Shown: in pieces, positions 44,499 through 56,431 of the stretch | How the letters are laid out: each line of letters opens with the position of its first letter | Numbering within the stretch: the stretch's first letter is position 1 | DNA from: Eucalyptus grandis | Lineage: Eukaryota; Streptophyta; Magnoliopsida; Myrtales; Myrtaceae | Direction of reading: 5' to 3' | Length of the DNA stretch: 64,000 nt | NCBI RefSeq assembly: GCF_016545825.1 | Contig: NC_052622.1 | Coordinates: forward strand, 45,800,770-45,864,769 | Program-made: the position numbers and the translations under genes | The notes under the pieces: model-generated | What the model saw: only the letters and a program-made list of their open reading frames with translations | Database searches by the model: none | What the model was told of the DNA's origin: nothing

Positions 44499-46290
44499 TC
44501 CTCTTTTTAGTGACTCTTGAATAACAACAACACACACTTGAAACCTAGACAAAAATGCCTAATTAGTAAATTATAATCATATTTCCATGCACTTAACTAT
44601 CATCAAATTATCATTATAATTTTAAGATATTATATTGTTATTGATTAAGATAATAATAATCAGATTGAAGTTTGAGAATTTCGACTTACTAATGGACTTA
44701 CTAATCAATAAAAGTAAGATGACAATGCATCCACAATGATAAAAAGTATATTAGGGCACTTAAAAACGAGTCACTATTGCATAAACTCAGTGTATGTGAC
44801 CCTAAAACATGTGCATCAAATCATGTCATAATTCTCTCTCGTGAACAAGGTCACAAAGTGAACCACATATTTATGTTCATTAATTTTATCACGAAATCAC
44901 CTCTATAATTAAACTGACTCTCGACTAAACACTATACAAGGAAGCACTCCACATGTGATGTAGTAATCTCCCCTCAACATTATTAGATACTGCATACTAA
45001 ACAATACCTTTTAATCAATCAATCATTACACATATTCCGTACGTTGAATCCGTCCTTTTTAACTTGTCTGTACAAGATAGTAATAATAATATAACTCTCA
45101 AAAATCTCATTTGTCTCATCAACCGACCGACACAAGATCTATGCGAATTTAGCCAATGTAAAATCCAAATCGGCTAACAAATGGATCTGCGTCCCATGAA
45201 AAGCATTAACTATCTTTTTGGGCATTGTTAGAGATAGCTAATTATTGAATCTTTGTTTAATATGGTATTTTCTTCTGTCCTTTGGGGACAAGAACCCAAC
45301 AGGCCGAATTTATTCAAATACTTCAGATATCTTTGAAAAAACTACAAGCAGACGAATAAGACAAGTGAAACATGATTATATATATATAGTATGCACATAA
45401 TGTTTCTTGAAATAAATGGCTCTATCGTTAAAATAGGCAACGTGGTCTAGTTTTACAATCTGAGCACTTAATGAGGTAGTTAATTATTGGTAATTATTGG
45501 TAACAACAAAATTAATTCCTTAAAGGCACGGACACTTAATTCATGCAATATAAACTTTAGTTATTACTTTCAAAATTATTGTGCATATATATGTGAAAAC
45601 ACCATTGAGGATTGAGGATATTCTTCATGCAAACCACAAGGAAATGTACTCTTGCCACGTTTTCAAAATATACAATTGAAACGGTTCCATCTCAATATTT
45701 CAAAAATCTTGGCTGAGCATGACCTGATGATGGAGGAACCCCTGAGAATTTACGTGTATATTCTTCATTCGGTAAAGAATGGAAGAGTGGATTTATCGTC
45801 ACATGGAAGGATGGATGTTTACTTAATTACGAATAATGGTACAACCCTCTCCCTATTTACGTAGGATTTTAATTCGAGGCATAACGAACTCCACCATTTA
45901 AATACTGATTTCTCTCTCGTTGCGCGCGTATTGCGAGTGGCAACTCATGCTATTCCAGTTTCCCCTGCGTCGAAGTAAAACTTGGAGTATTCGTAGAATT
46001 TACCTACTCGATAGTGCTTGCAGAAGTTGGGATATGATATGCATAGGCAAGTAAAAGTTGGGGGTCTATATGAATAGAACTTTGTAGGTGAACAATGGAA
46101 ATCCGTGTAATTGGTGTTATGAAAGTTTATACGTTAATATTTAACATATCCAGATGGCAACCCGTCCTTCACAAGTTAAAGCAATAATTTCAAAATTCTT
46201 GCGGTTTGATCCAAACGTAAGTTCTTTATAGGCAAAGACCCCTCAAGATCACACGTTGATATAATAATTGTCTAATGTCCATGGGCACTA
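44499..46290. repeat. X block copy 2 (duplicated intergenic unit)
   Basis: Matches 32849-34283 plus 40287-40690 (copy 1) along its length, and 50060-50960 (copy 3) in part. It has no LINE, and at about 45884-45903 it shows the pre-insertion form of the LINE target. It lies between the upstream flank of F and the 3' end of G. Confidence 0.8.
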
Positions 46291-46516
46291 AGAATGTACA
46301 AAATCATGTCATAGATTCAATTCCTTTCCTTTATCTTTCCTTTTGTTTGTTGACGGAGTAACATCATGGTTTATAACGAGCAATTGGAGATATTAAAATG
46401 CCATGTTGGAAGCATGAGCTATCACTAAAAGTATCACTTTCTATTTTTTCACTGTATGAATGATGTACATCTCAAAACATATCAAGGACAAAATTGGGCA
46501 ACTGAAAGTGTTTTCT

Positions 46517-47440
46517 TTACTGTGACATGATATTCAAAAGAGAGGCCCTTGTTCCAATCAAGCACCTGTACAATCCCTCTAAGGCATCCTCAATCCTTCC
46601 AATCCCAATCTCCAAATCCTCCAATTTACATTGTGTGACTTGCAACTTCTCGATATCAGCCCCTTCTCTTGACATGTGCTTGCACATTGTGGTGAGAGTA
46701 CAATCCACAGATTCCAACTCATTAACAGCCTCTTGCTTATCTTCTTCATCACATGATATTGCCCCCTTTGAATGCACCAATTTGGAGACTATGGACCACT
46801 TGCTAATTTGCCTGTTGGGCCTTGACATTTGAATTGCCATGAATGACAATAAAGATTGGAAAATGGAAGTGCTCAATAAATTAGCATCTCTCACCACTCT
46901 CATCACTGATGAGAGGTGGTGATCTTCATTCTCCAGTTGACCATCTTCAAATTTGGCAGCCATCTTCCTCAATACAGCCATCAATCTTTTGGCATCCTTC
47001 TTCATTCTCTTCCTGAAATTGGTGTATTCTGCGACACCCATTTCAATGCCCGATTCGCCTTTTCTCCGCCGGAGAGCAGATTGGAGAGCGCTCACTTGTT
47101 CCTTAAGGCACGATAGGGTTTGCCTAATGTAGTCGCAAACATCTAGTAGCTGGATGGATCCATCCAATAGCTCATTGATGAATTCCTCTCGTTGGCTGCA
47201 AGAGAGGGTTTGTTGAGTTGATCTAATATTGAGGAGATCATCCAAGCAAACGTACACTCCCTCGAGGCCCGAGAGCCTGGCGCAAATCGACCCAGACGAC
47301 GAAGTGGATGCCTCATCCCATGATGATTGGAGCTTGTTGATCAAATCAACAATCCTAAGAGTGGTGGGATGGGATCTTGAAGGCAAGCTAATTGACCTAA
47401 CATGGCAATTGCTTCCGCATTTGGATGAAGATATGGCCAT
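46517..47440 (-). CDS. DUF241 family protein (copy G)
   Basis: Intact single exon, 307 aa from MAISSSKCGSNCHVRS; an upstream ATG at 47479 is too near the TATA box to be the likely start. Motifs: SISLPSRSHPTTLRIVDLIN, LLDVCDYIRQTLSCLKEQVS, LQSALRRRKGES, NFRKRMKKDAKRLMAVLRKM, FQSLLSFMAIQMS before KWSIVSKLVHSKG, ELESVDCTLTTMCKHMSREG and LYRCLIGTRASLLNIMS. Most similar to F across both gene and flanks, so the two are recent tandem duplicates. DUF241; no catalytic motif, signal peptide or clear membrane span. Role unknown. Confidence 0.92.
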   Translation of the reverse strand: MAISSSKCGSNCHVRSISLPSRSHPTTLRIVDLINKLQSSWDEASTSSSGSICARLSGLEGVYVCLDDLLNIRSTQQTLSCSQREEFINELLDGSIQLLDVCDYIRQTLSCLKEQVSALQSALRRRKGESGIEMGVAEYTNFRKRMKKDAKRLMAVLRKMAAKFEDGQLENEDHHLSSVMRVVRDANLLSTSIFQSLLSFMAIQMSRPNRQISKWSIVSKLVHSKGAISCDEEDKQEAVNELESVDCTLTTMCKHMSREGADIEKLQVTQCKLEDLEIGIGRIEDALEGLYRCLIGTRASLLNIMSQ

Positions 47441-47514
47441 TTTTGCAATCTTTCTTTCTTTCTTTGCTTTTGCGGTCAAGTTCTGGGATGTCTATCACAA
47501 GTTGAAGTTCAGCC

Positions 47515-47522
47515 TACTTATA
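47515..47522 (-). promoter_or_regulatory. TATA box of DUF241 copy G
   Basis: TATAAGTA on the minus strand, 75-82 bp upstream of the start at 47440. Confidence 0.6.
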
Positions 47523-47709
47523 GGAACACTTAAAAGAGACATGGTTGTTCCATGTCCAACGTCCGCTCTTTCTCTCTGTGTGTTATGTGGTCAGATACGT
47601 GGCCAACATCTTCCAAATTATTTGATGTTCATATGAAAAATTAATTTAAAAATTGGAAATGAGTTGTCTTTGCTGGTTTGTCATATTCTCGGTGCTTTCT
47701 TAGGGAAAC

Positions 47710-47770
47710 GAGTGACTGACTCACCCCCATTCCTTGCCTCCCGTATTGCCCCATCAACCCCATCCTTGGA
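47710..47770 (-). promoter_or_regulatory. Conserved upstream block of DUF241 copy G
   Basis: Plus-strand words GAGTGACTGACTCACCCCCA, TTCCTTGCCTCC, TATTGCCCCATCAACCCCAT and TTGGAAT. Same order and distance as in E and F. Confidence 0.5.
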
Positions 47771-47800
47771 ATATATTAAATTAGAGCTAATAATAAATAT

Positions 47801-48622
47801 TATCACGACCTAACCTTGGGTTCACCACCTAATGTTTGGCTAATGAACTACTAAACTTAGACTTCGCTCAGGCTCTCCCAAGCCCATACCAATTCGTGAC
47901 TTAAATTTCAAGTTCTTAACATATAAAGGATTTTTCAATTAAGAATCGTCACTAATTTATTTTTTTGGGTTTTCTTTTACAGAAACAAAATCAATTCAAG
48001 TAAAGGCATAAAAAAAAAACACGACAACAAATTAGGCAATATATCATCAATACCCATTTTAATAAATTGACCAATTGTATCTCACGCATAAGATTCAATT
48101 GGCCAATTTTAACTAAATCGCGAATCATATCTCGAGCGTAAGATCGGATTGGTGATTTTTCCGTGTAACTACTAGTCATATTTTAGGCATGAAATCGGAC
48201 TGTAAATAGTTCCCAATTTAAAAGGCTTTTGGGAAACTTTGAATAAGATGTATCACTCATAGATTTGAATTTAGTGGCGATATCAACGAATTAAGTAAGG
48301 AAATTACCAAATTAAATTCGGCCTCCATTGTTTACCATTACCCATGTGCAATTCTTGACTCCACTAATAATGTCCATGGACTAGGCCAATTCGCTCTCTC
48401 CGTAGGTTTAGTCCAACTCGTCAAATTAAAATTAAGAATCATCGAGTTAAACCCATCAATCACTGGTCCAATATAAATGCAACAATAATAATAATAAAAA
48501 TGTTCCTAAAACTATGTATTATGCAATTTAATTTTAATATTTTTTATTAGGGGTTAAAAAATTAGTGCATTATTTTTTATGCAGTAAACAATTAATCGAG
48601 TTGCCAAAATTTAAGCGTCAAC
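47801..48622. mobile_element. Solo LTR inserted in the G upstream flank
   Basis: An 822-bp insertion starting TATCACGACCTAACCTTGGG and ending GCGTCAACA, flanked by AATAT on both sides (47796-47800 and 48623-48627), a 5-bp target-site duplication. Sequence on either side matches the F flank (TTAGAGCTAATAATAAAT, then GAAT...GCT(A/T)TGGCT), which lacks it. The TATCACGACC start is probably a changed TGTCACGACC, common in plant LTRs. No internal coding region. Confidence 0.7.
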
Positions 48623-48627
48623 AAATA

Positions 48628-50059
48628 TGAATATGCTTTGGCTATCTCAATTTCCCAAGACCCCTCAGCCCGCCCCCATATAAAAAAAAAATGCATTCTT
48701 TAGGAGAAAGAAATCATGATCGCAGATCTTATGCAAGCCTAGAATAATTTACGGCATGATATTTTTCTATAGAGTAAATAATTAATTGGAACATCGTTAT
48801 TAGGCCATGATAAATCAATTTATCCCTTGGTTTGTTGGGCGCACGGGTGATATGCTTCCTAGTCATTGTCATTCTAATCCGTTTGTTAACCGGAAGTTCC
48901 GTGAATTTCATTTTCTTTTTCCAATTTCTTTGTTTTTTTAGGGATACGTGGAGTTTTCTCATTTATAGTTAGTGACGGCCTAAATGAATTGAAATGTAAC
49001 CAATGGTCCTTTTTCGCCTAATGACATTCAATGATATTATTGTAGGAAAAGCTAAGCTGGCTAGATGGCCGAGGCGGGAAGTGACGTGACGCATCACTCA
49101 AGCAAAACTTCGATTTGATGGCGAATTAACTTCTCGTTTGAAAGGATTGTTGGGTTTCAGTACAAAGGATTGTAGAAATCAGTTAAAATACATGCTTCTT
49201 TTCATCTCTTGAAAAAAGTCTTTAAAGTTGCATGAGGGGCGAGGTTTGAGTACAAGATGCGATATTTTGGCGGGCTTCTATAGGATGATTGAGGGGCGAG
49301 GTTGAATCGGATCGGATATTTGTATACGAGAAATATTGATGAGCAATACAAGTCAAAACTCAAGAAGAAAATCATTTTTCTAAATGGAGGAGTTTACGAT
49401 ATCTCAAGTTTTATAACGATCGAAATATTATCGTTCTAAATAATTTGTAGATCAATACCTACCTCTAAAATGATCAGCACTTTGTATATTTATTTATAAA
49501 AATTAAAAGTTTAGAGATTATATGTTAAAATTTAGGGATAATAATGAATAAATTGAAAGTTTTTATCCAACAAAAAGAAAAGGTCTAATTTTCCATTTTT
49601 CCTCTCCTCTGTCCTCTCCACTCTCTCTCTTCATTGAACTTGCACGTGTCACCACCGCCCCCAGATCCACACTGTTTGTCGACACATCCTGTGTCCTTCG
49701 GCTCTAAATTTTTGGATTTGGAAAGCAAATCGATCGATTCTAGAAATCCCAGTTCTGATACAGTTCCTCGTTATGATTATGGGGTAGAACTAGGAATCGA
49801 TCCACTTTCTATTTTGTGTGAAAATCAAATTCTATAATAATAAAAAGTTAGACCATTTCTCTACAAAATCATATATTGATCAAGTGATTATATTCTTGAT
49901 GAGTGCAAAAGTATTACTTTTTAATAAAGAATTGGTAATTCCAGCCTTGAAATCGAAATTCGAATCAGTTCTCCCAAGATTCGGCCATGAACTGATTTTA
50001 GGTTTGCGGGGCATAAAGCACATGGCATCAGGATCTTTTTCCATAAATTTTATCGTGCG
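48628..50059. other. Duplicated upstream flank of copy G and spacer
   Basis: 48628-49200 continues the flank shared with E and F (ATAATTTACGGCATGA, TTGTTGGGCGCACG). Beyond about 49350 the DNA is unshared, AT-rich and without recognised genes. Confidence 0.4.
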
Positions 50060-50960
50060 TCTCATAAATTTTCCCTAAAAAGGAAGGTGACAGAGTGAGC
50101 CACGTATCTTTTTCCAATAATTTCATCGCGAAATCGCCTTCTCACAAAACTGAAAATCAAACGCCCAAGCGAAAAGTCCATATGATTCTCGACTGAACGC
50201 TACACAAGGAAGCACGCCGTATGTTTGTAGTAATTCTACTCAACAAAATTGGGGACATTACATACTAAAATAATACCTTTTCATCACCAAATCGTTCCAT
50301 ATATTATGTACCTTGTATCCGTCCTTTAGAAGATGTCTGTAAGAGATAATAATGTTTATAATATAACTTCAAAAATCTCATATGTCTCTTCGATCGACCA
50401 ACACGATTAATTATATGAATTTTAGCTAACGTAAAATCTAACTCGGCTATCAAATGGATCTGTGTCTGATTAGAAAAGATTAAATATGTTGTTGGGCATT
50501 ATTAGAGGAGGGGCTAATCATTGAATCTTTGTTTAAAAACAGTACTTGCTTCTGTCCTCTGGGGACAAGAAGCCAACAAGGCGAATTTATTCGAATACTT
50601 TACATATATTTGAAAAAAAAACTACATGCAGATGAACAAGACGTAGTGGCTCTAATTCCATTAACCGGAAGCACTTAATAGAAAAATACAACCTCCTTGT
50701 CGACCCACGAGGATTTGGTTCTCCTTGTCTCTCAAGAATATTTACGAAGAGCTCGTAACATACGTTAAAACGGGAGGCGTTGTCTAGTTTTTATAATTCA
50801 AGCACTTCATTTAGTGAAAACTAATTATTGGTAACAACAAGATTAATTTCCTAAGCCTGGACGCACTTAATTAAATGCAATGCAAACTCTAGTTATTACT
50901 TTCAAAGTTGTGTGTATATAAACACACACACAATGAGGGTTGAGTTCTCGGGATATATTA
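50060..50960. repeat. X block copy 3 (partial)
   Basis: Matches the middle of X blocks 1 and 2: CACAAGGAAGCACGC, GTATCCGTCCTTTAGAAG, CTGGGGACAAGAAGCCAACA and TAATTATTGGTAACAACA. It lies beyond the G flank, as X2 does beyond the F flank, which supports a tandem unit of DUF241 gene + flank + X block. Confidence 0.7.
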
Positions 50961-52117
50961 TAACAATTTATATCTCAACATAAATATGATATTTCATGAA
51001 TGTAAATCGTAGAATTCTATTGGGAATGAATATTTTTGTAACCTCAAAGAATACTCGAGTTGATAAGATGACTAAGAACTTGTGTTCTAAAAGGGATCAA
51101 GTGTCTTAAGTCAATTCTCCCTCAGTGAAAGCTTTTGAAGACTAATGTCAAGAAATTATCCCTCGTGTTCCTCTCATATCTTTTATTTCAAGATAAATAT
51201 CACAACTGATTATTAAAGTAAACTTAATTTCATGTAATAAATTATCCAGAAATACAATCACTCGGTATGAGCTATTATTCTTATGTTATTATTCGTTTAC
51301 AAGTAATTGTGCTACTCTATTGATTTGATTGATGCTTGTTTAAGAAATTAATAGTGAGATTTATATTGGATCTCATGGAAATCACACAAAAATTTATGCA
51401 AATTTCTCGTATTGCAACTGTTTTTCTTTTTTTCTTTTTTTAATTAAACTCTCCATAAGCTGAGTCTACAACTTTTTTTTTAATTCCCATTATACCCCGG
51501 TTGCCTCGCCATGTCCTAACTCATGATTTGCTTTAACGTCAAGGAGTCGTGGTGACACAAGTGAGACATTTTTATGCCTTTTTATCGGTCTATGTAGTGT
51601 CTCCTCTTGCTCCATGTGATCATATGACATCGCACCTAGTCATTGCCAAGTTATCGCCGGGACTATAGGATTGCAAAGAGTGACCTCATTTCATAGAATA
51701 ATGCTCAATACACAAATATCAAATACGATTCATAAAATTAATTCATAAAAATGATATGACATAGAGTATTATTATTACCAAACATGACATGCTTGTATGA
51801 ATTTACACACTTACAATTTATTTTTCTCATTAATCGATTTGATTAGCTGGTCTCATTCATGTCTAAACTTAACATCCGTCGGTGTTTCCCAAGTCTTGTG
51901 ATTGTTTGTGCATTACTTGGCTTTAATATCAGTGCTATGATGTGTTACCTTGTTTGATTAGAACTTCAAGTAGAAAGAATACTGAACAATGTTGACACTG
52001 ATTCAATCGATAAACGATCAATTTTTTATACAAAAATTCAGTACAAAAAATAGGTTCTAGACAGTCCTTTAATATTCGGATGCCGTGACCATTGGGAGAC
52101 ATGAAGCTGTCACATCC
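50961..52117. other. Intergenic region downstream of DUF241 H
   Basis: AT-rich spacer with no recognised gene or clear repeat boundary. Confidence 0.35.
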
Positions 52118-53032
52118 TCAAGGAGCTGTCGATGCATTGAGAAGAGACACCCGGTTTCGAATCAAGCATTTGTAGAGTCGATCCACTCCATCTTCGAACC
52201 CTTCCATGCAGCGTTCGAGCGTCTGAAGTCTCTCTGGCGCCACCTTTAGAGCTTCAACCCCGGCGCCGGCTTTCCGGATTACATGTCCATGGATGGAGCT
52301 CACGGCACAGTCCACACTCTCCACTTCATTGAAGACTTTCTTCACGCCTTTCTCGCTTGAGAGCATCAGCCTTGAGACCAATGACCACCCACCGGTCCTT
52401 GTATGGGTCCTTGCCGGAGAGGCAAAGATCAAGATGGACTTCAAGATTGAAATGGTGATGAGGTTCAATTCTTTCAACACTTCGACAACCATGACTAGAT
52501 GGTCATCCAGATTGAGAAACTTTGATGAACTACTAAGGTTTTTGCTTGACAGGGTCTTGAATTTACCAAGATATTTTGCTATGTCCCTCTTGGCTTTCTT
52601 TCTAAAACTCATGAAACCCTGAGCATGGCTTTCAATGCTCGAATTTATTCCGCCCTTTCTTCTGATCGCGGACTGTAGATCCTGGATTTCATCTTTCATC
52701 CTCCCCATCAAGTCTCTTGCGAACCCACAAGCATCTAACAACATAAGCGACTCGTCGACTACCTCCTGCATCGCTTTACCATTTCGGTCTCGAAGAATAG
52801 CTTGCTGGGTGAGGGGAGCGCAGATGAGCTCTTCGACGCTGACGTACAGCTTGGCAAGCCTCGCCATGTTTGCTTGGATGGTTTCGGCTCTAAGGGAGGA
52901 CGAAAAGCAATCTGAGGCTTTGAATTTGGACAATTCGGATACGATTTTGAGAGAGCTTGAAGGTAATCTTGAGGGCAAGCTAATTGACCTAAGAGGAAGA
53001 TGCACACCTTCCATGAAGGATGAGTTTGCCAT
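52118..53032 (-). CDS. DUF241 family protein (copy H)
   Basis: Intact single exon, 304 aa, starting MANSSFMEGVHLPLRS. N-terminal SISLPSRLPSSSLKIVSELS; central LMLLDACGFARDLMGRMKDE, LQSAIRRKGGINSS; basic FMSFRKKAKRDIAKYLGKFK; hydrophobic ITISILKSILIFASP before GWSLVSRLMLSS; NEVESVDCAVSSIHGH; C-terminal LYKCLIRNRVSLLNASTAP. Clearly DUF241, but the most divergent copy with A: RRKGG replaces RRRKG and the end lacks the LLNI(I/M)S finish. It marks the high-coordinate edge of the array. Function unknown. Confidence 0.9.
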   Translation of the reverse strand: MANSSFMEGVHLPLRSISLPSRLPSSSLKIVSELSKFKASDCFSSSLRAETIQANMARLAKLYVSVEELICAPLTQQAILRDRNGKAMQEVVDESLMLLDACGFARDLMGRMKDEIQDLQSAIRRKGGINSSIESHAQGFMSFRKKAKRDIAKYLGKFKTLSSKNLSSSSKFLNLDDHLVMVVEVLKELNLITISILKSILIFASPARTHTRTGGWSLVSRLMLSSEKGVKKVFNEVESVDCAVSSIHGHVIRKAGAGVEALKVAPERLQTLERCMEGFEDGVDRLYKCLIRNRVSLLNASTAP

Positions 53033-53146
53033 TTTTGATTTCTGCCCTCCTTTTGTTTTTCTTTTGGTGGGCTTTTTGATCGGTAAAACTAAACTCGAAT
53101 CTCGGAAATGAGGCTTGAAGTGGACTGTGACCCTTCCTTCTCTTCA

Positions 53147-53154
53147 TATATATA
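53147..53154 (-). promoter_or_regulatory. TATA box of DUF241 copy H
   Basis: TATATATA on the minus strand, 115-122 bp upstream of the start, implying a longer leader than in most copies. Confidence 0.6.
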
Positions 53155-56100
53155 GAGGACGCTGCAAACAGAAACTGGCATATGATGAGAAAATTTTGCA
53201 GAATTTGCATGTGCTGGGAATGTGGGTCACCCTAACTATTTTAATAACCATGTAATTGTTTTGGCCAGCAGAAGGTGAACACATCAAAACCCATTTCGTT
53301 CGGTATTGTTTTAATTAGTCCTATGGCCTATGGTCATTCAACATGCAACGTATGGCGGTTTCACATAATCTTTTTTAAAATTGAGAGATAGCTGTCCTAA
53401 GGAGAGGAAAGGAACAGTAAGTATTGGGTCATGGGTAGCTCGATGCTCTCTTGCCTCCCAATCATTGTTTGTGATTTGGTGTTATCTTTGATCTATATCA
53501 TCATCATGCGTATTCATCAATCTTCAGACCAGAATCTAAATCTGATCAAAGATTAATTTGAGAGGTGGTTTGTGGACAATCAACGGCTGGCACTGAACGT
53601 TTTGTCTGCTTTCCAAGGGCCATAGGAATGGGGTTCAAGCAATTTGACTACATGTGGGGAATGCAGATTGAGGAGCCAAAGAAGTGTTTCTTATAAAAAA
53701 AATACATAATAATAATTTAATGGGGAAGAAAGGATAGAGTGCGAAGGGAGACAAAACAGATTGTGAGCAATCTAGCTAGCTAGAAGTAGCTAGGCTTGCC
53801 GTTGGGAGAGCAAAATGGGTTGAATTGCAAAAGTTAGTAGAGGGTATTGATAGGAATGTGAATTTGGCTAATATTTAATATTTCTTTCAAAATCTGTCTG
53901 GCTACAGTACCACTAGATAGGCACGATGCCTAAACGGAGACAAAAGAAAACAATTTAAGTAAATATAACAGGATAATTAATGATAGGAATGTGTATTTGT
54001 GCACAACAGTTTAATGATCACAACATTATGGTTTCATAATTTAAAGTTCTTAATTCTAGGCATTTACATGATTGTAAGAAGAATTTGTCCATATGACATG
54101 ATCATAATATCATGGTTTCACAATTTAAAGTTTACATATTTTTGCGTGCTTCGAAATTGCAAGGCAAAAGACCGACAGTAAAACCCAACAGCAAAAATGG
54201 ACCTCAAGGGTAAGTGATGGCCATCGCCATCCCTTGGTCTCAAAGCTTGACACTACTTAAAACATGGGCTTGAGGAACAATTTATACAAATTTTCTCATG
54301 AGGCAATATTATAAAAAACTTTCATCTCGCTTCCTCAGTTACTTTATGTTCGAACATTTGAATCCATGCTACAATAACGTGAAAAAGGTGATTTTTAGCC
54401 TGATGTATTCAAAATATCTAAGAATTCTTGCATAACGATTGCGTGTTCATCATGAATCTCTTGCATTGAAGACAATGAAACCCATTGGACGGTTAAAGAT
54501 GACGTTTTTTGTTTTTTTTTGGTCGGTGGTTAAAGATGATGTTCAATAGCTCTATAAATGTCCACCAGTTAAGTTCTGAGAGAATTAAAATTTTGATTAT
54601 AAGAATCTTGTGATAATGTTCATCGACATTGATTGAGCAAATTAATTGACAAAATTTAGGTTTAAACGCAATAATTCTCGCAAAACCTTAGTGCTTCTTT
54701 CTTTCTTTCAAGTCTCTTGACAGTATTCTGACTATCAATAACTTAAACAGTGAAATCAGGCTTTTTCCAACAGTAATCATGAGCAGAGACACAGCAAGTG
54801 AAAAAGGTCAGTATAGCCCAAGTTTCATGTGAGAGTTGAGACAGGGGGACATTGGATCATCATCCCATGTTTTGAATATTGAAGTGAGCCTGAAGAAATA
54901 ATGACACTGGCAAGCACGAGCAGAGTGCTCTGATAGACAGGTTTGTCTGCTCTTGCTAGTTGCTGCGCTGATTCTATGGCCAAAAATACTCAGAAAGCAC
55001 ATTGCAGGGAACACACTCAAAAAGAAAACAGAGAACATCTTCTGTACTTATCTACCGCAGCAGAAATACACCTCTAAACTTATTCTGAGGTTACAATACC
55101 GGATCCGGTCAAAATCTAAAGTCCCATAACGGGACCATTTCCTAAATCTCTAAAAGGCCAGCCCATAATGTTCTTGAATAGACGCTGAAAACATAATTTC
55201 ATGTACAGACCTCACCAGAGAAGAGAGTATAAGTAAGGTGGACATTTGAAACCAACATGTCATTTAAAAATTGATAGAAGATAAGAAGACATTACAGAAC
55301 CGCTGGCCCCCAAACCCAATTGTTGGGCACAGACAAGTGATGATTTTATTACTCTGCCATGGTGATATTCGGTGGCTGAATGCAAAAGGGATGGTCGGTA
55401 GTGATCTCCTCATGGAACACCCAATTCTTGCTCTTCTTCAAAGTAGTTCAGTTCCCCTGTATCCTTGTAACAAATATAATTGGAAACTTGGCACAAATAT
55501 GGAGTGTCACAACAATCATCTGTGTGTCTGAAAGAGTCCATTGTAGAGATTCCATTACAAGTGTCGTTCAGCTTCGGAGATACTTCCAATGGTTACATCA
55601 TGCTCCAAAGTTCTGCATACAGCTCTTTTGATGTTAGCTGTGACGAGCGCCAAATCAAAGAGAGCAAATTGCGGTGATATTATGGAGAGCTGGAATGACA
55701 TACCAAGAAAGAAAAGATCATCTTAAAGAACCCAATTACCACAAAGTAATACACAGCGTCAACACAGTATTGGTTCACCTATATTAGAGTAGAAAATTAT
55801 TAAAGCAGATAGACTCCAATACATATGAATAAAAACATCGTTTGTTCATGTTATCCAGCCCATCCCCGAGTTAGGGGTGGATGAAATGAGAGCAGAATGG
55901 AAAACAATCTGTCGAGGCCAAAATGTTTAAATGATCCTAATTGTATCATATCAATTACTATCAGAATCAAATTTCTCATCTCATACTCAGCACCACTGAA
56001 AGCATAAATAACCAGCGACCATCTCCATCATTTGATGACTCAACTTAATGGTTTTAAGATAAAGCGTCTGTCATGCAACAGAGCAGGAAAAATATTGACT

Positions 56101-56431
56101 TTTGAATTACTCATGAACAAATTAGGCGCCAAACCATTTTAGTCCAATCTAAACTAAAAACTCAAGTTTACTGAAATCTTCAGTGGCAACTGTTCTGTGT
56201 AATTGTGAAATTCAAGGGAGTAGTGCTTTCATTAGATAATGTGCCACTTATTAGCAAATATGGTATGGTTTGGGAGAAGAAAGAAGTTGGGTGCTTTCTT
56301 GACAACAAGCGAAGTGCTCTGGTTACAATCTAACAGACCAGTTAAGTCACGCAGTTACACACATTTCTGTCCATCAAGTAAACAAGACAGAAATGAATAA
56401 TAGGACTAGCAGGCAAGACAAATTTGCCAGA
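53155..56431. other. Intergenic region between DUF241 H and the PPR gene
   Basis: No second gene recognised. 53430-53475 contains CGATGCTCTCTTGCCTCCCA, a possible weak relative of the upstream block of other DUF241 copies. The part next to the PPR gene (about 54800-56431) is moderately complex DNA that may include its 3' UTR, possibly with a spliced intron. Short open frames here have no family features. Confidence 0.35.
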
